64,000 bases of DNA from Ideonella livida. GTDB taxonomy: Bacteria > Pseudomonadota > Gammaproteobacteria > Burkholderiales > Burkholderiaceae_C. Location of the stretch: NCBI RefSeq assembly GCF_010499455.1, contig NZ_JAAGOH010000004.1, positions 172,413-236,412 of the forward strand. The letters run 5' to 3'. A program made the translations under genes and the position numbers. This document shows positions 8,972-17,346 of this stretch, piece by piece; position 1 is the stretch's first letter; every line of letters starts with the position of its first letter. The notes under the pieces are model-generated. The model did no database searches and was not told the origin of the DNA. It saw only the letters and a program-made list of their open reading frames with translations.

Positions 8972-10204
8972 TCAGCGCGCGTGGCGCTTGCGATAGCCAT
9001 CGAGGAACCGGGCGATGCGCGTGATCGCCTCCGTCAAATCGTCGGTGTTGGGCAGGAAGACCAGACGGAAGTGGTCCGGCTGGGGCCAATTGAAGCCCGT
9101 ACCCTGCACGATGAGCACCTTCTCCTGCGCCAGCAGCTCGTAGGCAAACTGCTGATCGTCCTCGATGGGATAGAGACGCGGATCCAGCCGCGGGAACATG
9201 TAGAGCGCCGCCTTGGGCTTGACCACGCTGACACCGGGAATCTGGGTGAGCAGTTCGTAGGCCAGATCACGCTGGCGGGTGAGGCGACCGCCGGGCGCTA
9301 CCAGGTCCTTGATGCTCTGGTAGCCGCCCAGGGCCGTCTGGATGGCCAATTGGCCCGGCGTGTTGGCGCACAGCCGCATCGAGGCCAGCATGTTGAGGCC
9401 CTCGATGTAGTCGGCCGCCTGCTTCTTGTTGCCCGACACAATCATCCAGCCGGCGCGGTAGCCGCAAGAACGGTAGTTCTTGCTCAGGCCATTGAAGGTC
9501 AGGAACAGCACGTCATCGGCCAGGGAGGCGATGCTGGTGTGGGTCTCGCCGTCGTAGAGGGTCTTGTCGTAGATCTCGTCGGCGAACACGATCAGCCCAT
9601 GCTGACGTGCGATCTCCACGATGCCCTCCAACACCTCGCGCGGGTACAAGGCGCCGGTGGGATTGTTCGGGTTGATCAGCACCAGCGCCTTGGTGTTGGG
9701 CGTCACCTTGGCCCGCATGTCGTCTAGGTCGGGCATCCACCCCGAGGACTCGTCGCAGCGATAGTGGACCGGTGTGCCCCCCGAAAGCGACACCACGGCC
9801 GTGTAGAGCGGGTAGTCAGGAGAGGGAATGAGCACCTCGTCGCCGCCGTCCAGCAGCGCGTTCATGCTCATCGAGATCAGCTCCGACGCCCCGTTGCCCA
9901 GGTAGACATCGTCCACGGTCACGCCACGGATGCCCTTTTCCTGGCAGTAGTGCACCACGGCCTTGCGAGGCGCAAACAGCCCTTTGGAATCGGTGTAACC
10001 CGCCGCCACCTGGGACGGCAGGTTGCGGATCATGTCCTGCACGATCTCGTCGGGGGGCAGCAAGCCGAAGGCCGCCACGTTGCCGATGTTGAGCTTGATG
10101 ATCTTCTGGCCCTCGTCCTCCATCTGACGGGCCTTGTCCAGCACCGGTCCACGGATGTCGTAACCGACGTTGGCAAGCTTGCTGGACTTTGCGACCGGCT
10201 TCAA
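8972..10204 (-). CDS. alaT: Alanine/glutamate-pyruvate-type aminotransferase
   Basis: Class I PLP aminotransferase, 410 residues, of the AlaA/AlaT type that makes alanine from pyruvate and glutamate. Seen: NPNNPTGALYPREVLEG around the Asn that contacts PLP, VFADEIYDKTLYDG, and the PLP lysine in FNGLSKNYRSCGYRAGW. The C-terminal arginine region is DHFRLVFLPN. It begins a co-directional run with hom and thrC, an arrangement common in Burkholderiales. A promoter candidate lies upstream at 10258-10284. Substrate preference is inferred from family resemblance and context. Confidence 0.88.
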   Translation of the reverse strand: MKPVAKSSKLANVGYDIRGPVLDKARQMEDEGQKIIKLNIGNVAAFGLLPPDEIVQDMIRNLPSQVAAGYTDSKGLFAPRKAVVHYCQEKGIRGVTVDDVYLGNGASELISMSMNALLDGGDEVLIPSPDYPLYTAVVSLSGGTPVHYRCDESSGWMPDLDDMRAKVTPNTKALVLINPNNPTGALYPREVLEGIVEIARQHGLIVFADEIYDKTLYDGETHTSIASLADDVLFLTFNGLSKNYRSCGYRAGWMIVSGNKKQAADYIEGLNMLASMRLCANTPGQLAIQTALGGYQSIKDLVAPGGRLTRQRDLAYELLTQIPGVSVVKPKAALYMFPRLDPRLYPIEDDQQFAYELLAQEKVLIVQGTGFNWPQPDHFRLVFLPNTDDLTEAITRIARFLDGYRKRHAR

Positions 10205-10257
10205 GCGGGACTCCTGTTTGGCGCGCCGGGGCAGGCCGCGGCAGCGTGAGCGGAAAA

Positions 10258-10284
10258 CTTATAATTAAACCATAGGCCTGCCAA
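10258..10284 (-). promoter_or_regulatory. Candidate sigma-70 promoter for alaT-hom-thrC
   Basis: On the minus strand TTGGCA (10284-10279) is followed after 15 nt by TATAAG (10263-10258), about 55 nt before the alaT start. The same AT-rich patch contains a perfect TATAAT on the plus strand at 10260-10265, which could serve the divergent Mth938-like gene, though no good -35 is seen for it. Confidence 0.5.
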
Positions 10285-10376
10285 TCACCCAAAAGGGCGG
10301 CACGGGCCACCCAAAGCGGCCTTCCGCACCCCAGGGTTCCGAGAGTCGTTACAACCTGTTTCATCGGAGCAATCGC

Positions 10377-10745
10377 TTGAAATTCCAGCCTGACCGCCTG
10401 GATGGCGTGAACGCCGTTTCCCGCTTGGAAACCGGACGAATCTGGGTACTTCTACAGCCGTTCGAGCATGGGGTGGTCGTACCCTGGCAAGGGGCCGTCT
10501 CCGATTGGCCGGCGCGTCAGGCCGAGGACATCCAGGCCGACCACCTGCAGGCGCTAGTGGCGTTGCAGCCCGAATTGGTGATCCTGGGTACGGGAGCCCG
10601 TCAGCGCTTCCTGTCCGCCAGCGTGTTGCGCCCCCTGATCGAGGCACGCATCGGCTACGAGCTCATGGACACCGCAGCCGCTTGCCGCACTTACAACGTG
10701 CTGGTCAATGAAGGACGCCGCGCAGTGGGCGCGTTCATTCTTTGA
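10377..10745 (+). CDS. Mth938-like domain protein (TTG start)
   Basis: A 122-residue protein of the Mth938/NDUFAF3-like (DUF498) family: MKFQPDRLDGVNAVSRLETGRIWV, then LQPELVILGTGARQRF and the C-terminal R-T-Y-N-V-L-V-N-E-G-R-R-A-V-G-A motif. The start is TTG at 10377, supported by GGAG eight bases upstream and by the match of the first residues to the family. Molecular function is not established for the bacterial members; the eukaryotic relative assists complex I assembly. It is divergent from alaT across a short AT-rich promoter region. Confidence 0.85.
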   Translation: MKFQPDRLDGVNAVSRLETGRIWVLLQPFEHGVVVPWQGAVSDWPARQAEDIQADHLQALVALQPELVILGTGARQRFLSASVLRPLIEARIGYELMDTAAACRTYNVLVNEGRRAVGAFIL

Positions 10746-10819
10746 TCGCCGTCAGGCCCGGGCCACCTTTCAAGGCTCCTGTCATGAGCCTTTGACCAAG
10801 AACTGCGCCACGGTACCGT

Positions 10820-10847
10820 CTGACCATCCGGTCAAACAACCTATAAT
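10820..10847 (+). promoter_or_regulatory. Candidate promoter for the peroxiredoxin gene
   Basis: A perfect TATAAT at 10842-10847 is preceded, after a 16-nt spacer, by CTGACC (10820-10825), a 4/6 match to the -35 consensus. The implied transcript would start near 10854, about 40 nt before the bcp ATG. Confidence 0.55.
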
Positions 10848-10892
10848 TGCAGGCTAGGCCGGATTGGCGCCTGAGCACTGCCCCCACATCAC

Positions 10893-11369
10893 ATGACGCC
10901 TGCCCTCAACAAACCCCTGCCGGAAATCGAAGCCCAAGCCACCGGAGGCGTGAAGTTCACCCACCAGGCTTTCCATGGCAAGGTGGTGGTCCTCTATTTC
11001 TACCCCAAGGACAATACCCCCGGCTGCACGACCGAGGCCATGCAGTTCCGTGACCAGCATGAGGCGTTCGCCCAAGCCGGTGCCGTGGTGTTTGGCGTCT
11101 CCCGGGACAACATGGTGTCCCACGAGAAGTTCAAGGAGGGCCTCGGCCTGCCTTTCGAGCTGATCGCAGATACCGAAGAGAAGCTCTGCCACATGTTCGG
11201 CGTGGTCAAAAACAAGATCATGTACGGCAAGAAGGTCAAGGGCATCGAACGCTCCACCTTCCTGATCGATGCCAAGGGCGTGCTGCGCGCCGAGTGGCGC
11301 GGCATCAAGGTGGCCGGCCATGTGGAGGAAGTGCTCCAGGCCGTCCAGGAGCTGCGGGCCGCCGCCTGA
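10893..11369 (+). CDS. bcp: Thioredoxin-dependent peroxiredoxin, BCP/PrxQ type
   Basis: Atypical 2-Cys or 1-Cys peroxiredoxin that reduces peroxides with thioredoxin, 158 residues. The peroxidatic cysteine is C45 in FYPKDNTPGCTTEA. The second cysteine common in this group five residues after C45 is absent (residue 50 is Met); another Cys occurs further on in EEKLCHMFGV. GVSRDNMVSHEKF and ERSTFLIDAKG are typical. It has its own promoter candidate and ends 52 nt before a series of stem-loops and a terminator. Confidence 0.93.
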   Translation: MTPALNKPLPEIEAQATGGVKFTHQAFHGKVVVLYFYPKDNTPGCTTEAMQFRDQHEAFAQAGAVVFGVSRDNMVSHEKFKEGLGLPFELIADTEEKLCHMFGVVKNKIMYGKKVKGIERSTFLIDAKGVLRAEWRGIKVAGHVEEVLQAVQELRAAA

Positions 11370-11421
11370 TGCACGACACCCGCGCCCGGCAGGCAGCTTG
11401 GCGCCATGGCGTTCCTCTTAT

Positions 11422-11489
11422 GCACTCCGCGCGAGTGCCTCGCGCGACCGCAGTGTCCTTCTGCGGCGCGAAGATGATCTGACCGACAG
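11422..11489 (+). ncRNA. Structured RNA segment before terminator (possible sRNA or 3' UTR)
   Basis: Two strong stem-loops stand between bcp and the terminator at 11490-11519. The first is GCACTC-CGCGC-GAGTGC (11422-11438), a perfect 6-bp stem. The second pairs CGCG(A)CCGCAG (11443-11453) with CTGCGGCGCG (11461-11470), ten base pairs with one bulged A and a 7-nt loop. Three hairpins and a U-run in ~100 nt is the usual build of a small regulatory RNA, possibly processed from the bcp 3' UTR. No convincing promoter of its own was found. The assignment is inference. Confidence 0.4.
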
Positions 11490-11519
11490 GCCGCTTGGCA
11501 CCCGCCAAGCGGCTTTTTT
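11490..11519 (+). terminator. Rho-independent terminator between bcp and phoH
   Basis: GCCGCTTGG (11490-11498), a 6-nt loop, and CCAAGCGGC (11505-11513) form a perfect 9-bp stem followed by six T. It separates bcp from phoH, whose ATG is 27 nt further on, so phoH must be read through or use a promoter hidden here. Confidence 0.93.
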
Positions 11520-11546
11520 CATTTCCGTCTTCTTCACCCCTTTACC

Positions 11547-13328
11547 ATGCCCCTGCCCAAGCCACCCAAAGCCCGCGCCGACCAAGTGGCTCCGGCATCC
11601 GCAACCCCTGCGAGCCTGGAGGCCACCAGCCCGGCAACCCAAGCTGCGCCGCCAGCCCGACGCAAGTCCCAGGGGGCGAGCGCACAGGCACCACGCGGAG
11701 GATCGAACCCGACGCCCAAACCCAGCCGCAAGACCCCGGCGCGGGCGCCAACCTCCCCGGTGACCTCACCGGCCACTGCTGCCCCGGCGCCGACCGCGCT
11801 CCCGCAGCCGCCCGCCGAGGTGTCCACCGCGAAGGCCCCAGCCCCCTCCCCCCAGGAAGCCCGCGCCACCAAACCCACGCGCCCCGCTCCTGCCGCCAAG
11901 ACGGGCGCCAAGTCCGCCGCCAAGGTGGCCACCGCCCCTTTGGCCAACAAGCTCTTCGTGCTGGACACCAACGTCCTGATGCACGACCCGATGTCGCTCT
12001 ACCGTTTTGATGAGCACGACATCTACCTGCCAATGATCACGTTGGAGGAACTCGACGGCCACAAGAAGGGCATGAGCGAGGTGGCCCGCAACGTGCGGCA
12101 GGTCAGCCGGGAACTTGACGCCTTGGCCGCCGACAGCAGCCTGGATCCCGCTGACGGCATCCCGTTGGCCAAGACCGGCCACAAGGAAGCCACGGGCAAG
12201 CTCTTTTTCCAGACGCAGTTCCTGAACGCCCCGCTGCCAGCCGGTCTGCCGCAGGGCAAGGCAGACAACCAGATCCTGGGCGTTGTGCAGTCGCTGAAGC
12301 TGCAGCAATCCGGCCGCGAGGTGGTACTGGTTTCCAAGGACATCAACATGCGGGTGAAGGCCCGTGCGCTGGGCTTGGCGGCTGAGGACTACTTCAACGA
12401 CAAGACGTTGGACGACGGCGACCTCCTCTACACCGGGGTGCAGGCCCTGCCGTCGGACTTCTGGAAACGTAACGGCAAGACGATCGAGAGTTGGAGCACT
12501 GCGGGAGCCACCCACTACCGCGTCAGTGGGCCGACCGTGCCAAGCCTGCTGGTCAACGAGTTTGTCTATTTGGAGAACCCTGGCGAAGCGCCGCTCTACG
12601 CCCGGGTCGCCGAGGTCAGCGGCCGGTCGGCCGTGCTGCGGACCATCCGCGACTACGGGCATGCGAAGAACTCGGTCTGGGGCGTGGTGGCGCGCAACCG
12701 CGAACAGAACTTCGCGCTCAATCTGCTGATGGATCCGGACTGCGACTTTGTGACGCTCACCGGTACCGCCGGCACCGGCAAGACCCTGATGACCCTGGCG
12801 GCAGGGTTGTCCCAGGTGATGGACGAGCGCCGCTACACCGAGATCATCGTCACACGTGTCACCGTGCCGGTGGGCGAGGACATCGGCTTCCTGCCGGGCA
12901 ACGAGGAAGAGAAAATGGGCCCCTGGATGGGTGCCTTGGACGACAACCTGGAGGTTTTGGCCAAGGGGGATGGCCACGGCGGCGAATGGGCGCGTGCCGC
13001 CACAAATGACCTGGTGCGCAGCAAGATCCGCATCAAGAGCCTGAACTTCATGCGGGGCCGCACCTTCCTCAACAAGTTCGTCATCATTGATGAGGCGCAG
13101 AACCTGACGCCCAAGCAGATGAAGACGCTGATCACCCGCGCTGGCCCCGGGACCAAGATCGTTTGCCTGGGCAACTTGGCGCAGATTGACACGCCCTACC
13201 TGACCGAAGGCAGCTCGGGCCTGACCTATGCGGTGGACCGCTTCAAGGGTTGGCCCCACTCCGGGCACGTCACCCTGGCCCGGGGCGAGCGTTCGCGGTT
13301 GGCCGACTATGCTTCGGATGTCTTGTGA
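11547..13328 (+). CDS. PhoH family PIN-ATPase (YlaK-like)
   Basis: A 593-residue protein with three parts: a ~130-residue low-complexity Ala/Pro/Thr-rich N-terminus, a PIN nuclease-like domain (residues ~132-270, starting KLFVLDTNVLMHD), and a PhoH ATPase domain with Walker A GTAGTGKT at about 406-413 and Walker B-like FVIIDEAQN. PIN-PhoH proteins (PhoH2 type) combine RNA helicase and RNase activity in characterised examples, but the cellular role is unclear. No good ribosome site is seen before the ATG; the low-complexity N-terminus makes the exact start uncertain, since the conserved protein begins near residue 130. Confidence 0.9.
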   Translation: MPLPKPPKARADQVAPASATPASLEATSPATQAAPPARRKSQGASAQAPRGGSNPTPKPSRKTPARAPTSPVTSPATAAPAPTALPQPPAEVSTAKAPAPSPQEARATKPTRPAPAAKTGAKSAAKVATAPLANKLFVLDTNVLMHDPMSLYRFDEHDIYLPMITLEELDGHKKGMSEVARNVRQVSRELDALAADSSLDPADGIPLAKTGHKEATGKLFFQTQFLNAPLPAGLPQGKADNQILGVVQSLKLQQSGREVVLVSKDINMRVKARALGLAAEDYFNDKTLDDGDLLYTGVQALPSDFWKRNGKTIESWSTAGATHYRVSGPTVPSLLVNEFVYLENPGEAPLYARVAEVSGRSAVLRTIRDYGHAKNSVWGVVARNREQNFALNLLMDPDCDFVTLTGTAGTGKTLMTLAAGLSQVMDERRYTEIIVTRVTVPVGEDIGFLPGNEEEKMGPWMGALDDNLEVLAKGDGHGGEWARAATNDLVRSKIRIKSLNFMRGRTFLNKFVIIDEAQNLTPKQMKTLITRAGPGTKIVCLGNLAQIDTPYLTEGSSGLTYAVDRFKGWPHSGHVTLARGERSRLADYASDVL

Positions 13329-13335
13329 TAACGCA

Positions 13336-13365
13336 TTGACACAACCGTTGCGGCCCTCCTATCCT
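13336..13365 (+). promoter_or_regulatory. Promoter candidate immediately before the NlpC/P60 gene
   Basis: A perfect TTGACA (13336-13341), an 18-nt spacer and TATCCT (13360-13365). The ATG lies only 9 nt beyond the -10, so a transcript would begin within a few bases of the start codon and be nearly leaderless. Confidence 0.5.
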
Positions 13366-13374
13366 CTGGCACTT

Positions 13375-13998
13375 ATGCGTGAAGTAAGCCGGCTCTCCTT
13401 GCTGCGTCAACGTGTGGCCCGCTGGTCCTGCGTCGGTCTGGTCTGCCTTGCGGGCGTGGCCCCTTCCTGGGCAGCGCCCGAGGCAGCGCCCTCGCCCGCC
13501 CCGGGCAACGCAGTGCTGCGGCTGCTGCAGAGCAGTGGCCTGGTGGAGAGCGTCGACGGGCGGCCGTCCTTGCTAAGTCAGGTGCAGGAAGGTGCTTCTC
13601 AGCTGGTCCTTACCGCCATGGACTTCATCGGCGTGCGCTATCGGCGGGGGGGCAATTCTGCAGACGCCGGGTTCGATTGCTCCGGCTTTACGCGGCACAT
13701 CTTCGAGAACAGCATTGGACTGGTGTTGCCGCGACGCGCAGCTGAGCAGGCCAACGCGCCGGGTCTGTTGTCGATTCCCCTGGAAGACCTCAAGCCCGGA
13801 GATCTGGTGTTCTTCAACACACTGCGGGCCACCTTCTCCCATGTGGGCATCTACATCGGCGACGGCAAGTTCATCCATGCGCCGCGCACCGGGGCTGCCG
13901 TACGGGTCGAAGACATGCGCGATGCCTACTGGGCCAAACGCTTCAACGGTGCACGTCGCGCCCCCATGCCGGGCGAAGGCCAGCGCACCACTCCCTGA
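13375..13998 (+). CDS. NlpC/P60 cell-wall endopeptidase, exported
   Basis: Predicted periplasmic peptidoglycan peptidase that cleaves within stem peptides. 207 residues: signal peptide (positively charged start MREVSRLSLLRQRVAR, hydrophobic core, likely cleavage after SWA-A near residue 34), then one NlpC/P60 domain. Catalytic Cys102 in DAGFDCSGFTRHI, His156 in FSHVGIYIG and His168 in KFIHAP form the expected triad. Start 13375 was chosen because it yields a proper signal peptide; in-frame codons further up overlap phoH. It stands 46 nt after phoH with its own promoter candidate. Confidence 0.92.
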   Translation: MREVSRLSLLRQRVARWSCVGLVCLAGVAPSWAAPEAAPSPAPGNAVLRLLQSSGLVESVDGRPSLLSQVQEGASQLVLTAMDFIGVRYRRGGNSADAGFDCSGFTRHIFENSIGLVLPRRAAEQANAPGLLSIPLEDLKPGDLVFFNTLRATFSHVGIYIGDGKFIHAPRTGAAVRVEDMRDAYWAKRFNGARRAPMPGEGQRTTP

Positions 13999-14081
13999 CA
14001 CTTTTCTGAGTCTCCTGGCGCTCTCTGAGGTCGTGGGCCGGGCCCTCGGTCTTGAAGCGCCTGTCACGACGACAATGCGCC

Positions 14082-15215
<1,134 letters not shown>

Positions 15216-15271
15216 ACAGCCCGGCCGGGCCCCTTACGCCACAGAGGGCGATGGGGATGCTGCGCGTGAGC

Positions 15272-15718
15272 TCAACCGGTGCGGCCCATGGCCTGGGCCA
15301 CGCCACGGTTGGCCAGCGCGTCTGCCCTCTCATTGCCCGGATCACCGGCGTGACCCTTGACCCAGTGCCAACTCACCTGGTGGGGGCTCGCCAGCTGATC
15401 CAGCTCCTGCCAAAGCGCCTGGTTCTTCACCGGCTTGTTGTCCGCCGTCTTCCAGCCGCGCCTTTTCCAGCCATGGATCCAGGTGGTGATCCCGTTTCGC
15501 ACGTACTCGCTGTCCGTGTAAAGCGCTATGGTGCAGGGACGCTTAAGCAAGCGCAGGGCCTCGATGACCGCCATCAATTCCATGCGGTTGTTGGTCGTCG
15601 CCGCCTCGCCGCCCCAGAGTTCCTTCTCGTGGGCGCCGCTGCGCAGCCAGGCGCCCCAGCCGCCCGGACCCGGGTTGCCCTTGCAGGCGCCATCGGTGTA
15701 GATGATCACTTCACTCAT
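15272..15718 (-). CDS. rnhA: Ribonuclease HI
   Basis: Degrades the RNA strand of RNA-DNA hybrids. 148 residues with all catalytic carboxylates in place: Asp in [17 protein letters not shown], Glu in [14 protein letters not shown], Asp in [11 protein letters not shown], and the C-terminal Asp in NERADALAN. The substrate-binding [12 protein letters not shown] segment is also present. Its start overlaps the end of the upstream methyltransferase gene by 8 nt, so the two are co-transcribed. Confidence 0.97.
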   Translation of the reverse strand: MSEVIIYTDGACKGNPGPGGWGAWLRSGAHEKELWGGEAATTNNRMELMAVIEALRLLKRPCTIALYTDSEYVRNGITTWIHGWKRRGWKTADNKPVKNQALWQELDQLASPHQVSWHWVKGHAGDPGNERADALANRGVAQAMGRTG

Positions 15719-16571
15719 GGAGCGAGTGTGGCACGACCGTGTCGGGTGAGCCCGGCACGTGTCTGCTGCTGGCCGCCGGACGCACCAGGGCCGGCGCCGG
15801 GGCAGCCGCCCGCAGCTTGGACGGACGGATGCGTCCCACCAGACGCATGCCACGCACCCGCTTGACTGCGTGCAGCACCACCACCCCCCCCAGCAACGGC
15901 CACCAGCGCGAACCGGCGCGGTCCATCCAGGCACAGCGGTCCAGCCAGGCCTGGCGTGCGAAGGCCGGACGGTAGCCGCCCTGACGGGTCTGCATCATTT
16001 CCAGGTTAAGCAGGCGCAGCCAATCGCGCACGCGGTTGGGCAGCAGCCAGCGCCTTGGCAACCAGCCGCCTTCGCCAGCCAGTTCATCGCCAGCGACCAC
16101 CGCACGGGCATGGCGGTGTGGCCAGCGCTCCAGCCCCCACAGGCTCACCGGATTGAAGCCGACGACCACCAGGTGGCCTTCTGGCCTCAGCACCCGCACG
16201 GCCTCGGCCAACGCCGCATGCGGATCCTCGCAAAGCTCCAAGGTATGCGGTAACACGCACAGATCAATGCTGCGCTCCGGAAATGGCAGGCATTCTGGCA
16301 GCAGCCTGCAGGCCACTGGGGCCCCCGCCCCCCCCAGAATGGCCGTGCCAGGCCACGCCTGCTGGCCGGTGTTCGAAACGCCACACCATCGATGGGGCAT
16401 GCGGTTGCTGCGCAAGGCGTCCAGCGTTGGCAAGCCCACCTGGAGCGCATGGTAGCCAAAGAGGTTGGCAACCAAATCGTCGAGCACCGCCTGCTCCCAA
16501 GCCAGGAGGTGCTGGCCGGCCGGGGAATCCAGCCAGGCGGTCGAACCTATAATTTGATCGCTGTCTCGCAT
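15711..16571 (-). CDS. Class I SAM-dependent methyltransferase, substrate unknown
   Basis: A 286-residue protein of the Methyltransf_11 type that typically lies between rnhA and gloB in betaproteobacteria. The SAM-binding loop is degenerate ([10 protein letters not shown] instead of a Gly-x-Gly pattern), but the downstream elements [19 protein letters not shown] and [16 protein letters not shown] are typical. The C-terminus is basic and Pro/Ala-rich. The ATG at 16571 overlaps by 2 nt the divergent gloB ATG, so its promoter must lie inside gloB. Its 3' end overlaps rnhA by 8 nt. Substrate unknown. Confidence 0.85.
   Translation of the reverse strand: MRDSDQIIGSTAWLDSPAGQHLLAWEQAVLDDLVANLFGYHALQVGLPTLDALRSNRMPHRWCGVSNTGQQAWPGTAILGGAGAPVACRLLPECLPFPERSIDLCVLPHTLELCEDPHAALAEAVRVLRPEGHLVVVGFNPVSLWGLERWPHRHARAVVAGDELAGEGGWLPRRWLLPNRVRDWLRLLNLEMMQTRQGGYRPAFARQAWLDRCAWMDRAGSRWWPLLGGVVVLHAVKRVRGMRLVGRIRPSKLRAAAPAPALVRPAASSRHVPGSPDTVVPHSLHE
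16548..16553 (+). promoter_or_regulatory. Perfect -10 box for gloB inside the divergent gene
   Basis: TATAAT at 16548-16553, 16 nt before the gloB ATG and inside the first codons of the opposite methyltransferase gene. No convincing -35 was found at the expected distance. Confidence 0.45.
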
Positions 16572-17346
16572 GGAACTGCTCGCCCTACCCGCCTTCGCCG
16601 ACAACTACATCTGGCTGCTGCATGACGGCCAGCATGCGCTCGCCGTGGATCCAGGGGATGCCCAAGTGGTGGAGCAGGCCCTGTCAGCACGCGGACTGGC
16701 GCTGGAGCTGATGCTGCTGACCCACCACCATCGGGATCATACGGGAGGGGTGGATGCCCTGCGGGCACGGTGGCCGCAGTCCCGAGTCGAAGGACCACAC
16801 CTGCCCGAACTGGCACACGGTCCGGTCGCCCCACTGACAGGGGGAGAACGACTGTCGTGGCGCGGCCTGAGGCTGGACGTGATGGCAACGCCCGGGCACA
16901 CGCTGGACCACCTGAGCTACGTCGCATGGCCGGAGCGGCAGGCGCCCTTGCTGTTTTGCGGGGACACCCTGTTCTCCGCAGGTTGTGGCCGGCTCTTTGA
17001 AGGCACCCCGGCGCAGCTGCAGGCGTCCCTGGATGACCTGGCAGCGTTGCCAGACAGTACCCGCGTCTGCTGCGCCCATGAGTACACCCTGGCCAACCTG
17101 CGCTTTGCCGTGGCAGCAGACCCGGGCAATGCGGAGGTCCGGCAATACCAGCAGCACTGCGTGTCGCTGCGGGCGGACGGGCGGCCCACGCTGCCCTCGC
17201 TCCTGGAAACAGAGCTACGGATCAATCCATTTCTACGGACCCAAGCACCAGGCGTGCGGGACACCCTGCAGGCGCGCGGCCTGGCCGCAACCGACCGCTT
17301 GACGGCATTCGCCGCCCTGCGCCAATGGAAGAATGAATTCCGATGA
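16570..17346 (+). CDS. gloB: Hydroxyacylglutathione hydrolase (glyoxalase II)
   Basis: Hydrolyses S-D-lactoylglutathione to D-lactate and glutathione, the second step of methylglyoxal detoxification. 258 residues of metallo-beta-lactamase fold: the metal motif is THHHRDHTGG, followed by TPGHTLDHLSY, LFCGDTLFSAGCGRLFEGT with the bridging Asp, and CAHEYTLANLRFA. The C-terminal glyoxalase II domain (TELRINPFLR) is present. It overlaps the next gene as ATGA, coupling it to the lytic transglycosylase. Its start codon overlaps the divergent methyltransferase start. Confidence 0.96.
   Translation: MELLALPAFADNYIWLLHDGQHALAVDPGDAQVVEQALSARGLALELMLLTHHHRDHTGGVDALRARWPQSRVEGPHLPELAHGPVAPLTGGERLSWRGLRLDVMATPGHTLDHLSYVAWPERQAPLLFCGDTLFSAGCGRLFEGTPAQLQASLDDLAALPDSTRVCCAHEYTLANLRFAVAADPGNAEVRQYQQHCVSLRADGRPTLPSLLETELRINPFLRTQAPGVRDTLQARGLAATDRLTAFAALRQWKNEFR

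Noticed and set aside
7724..9727. 667-codon plus-strand open frame opposite hom and alaT
   Set aside because: Antisense shadow of conserved enzymes, with Gly/His repeats typical of reversed high-GC codons.
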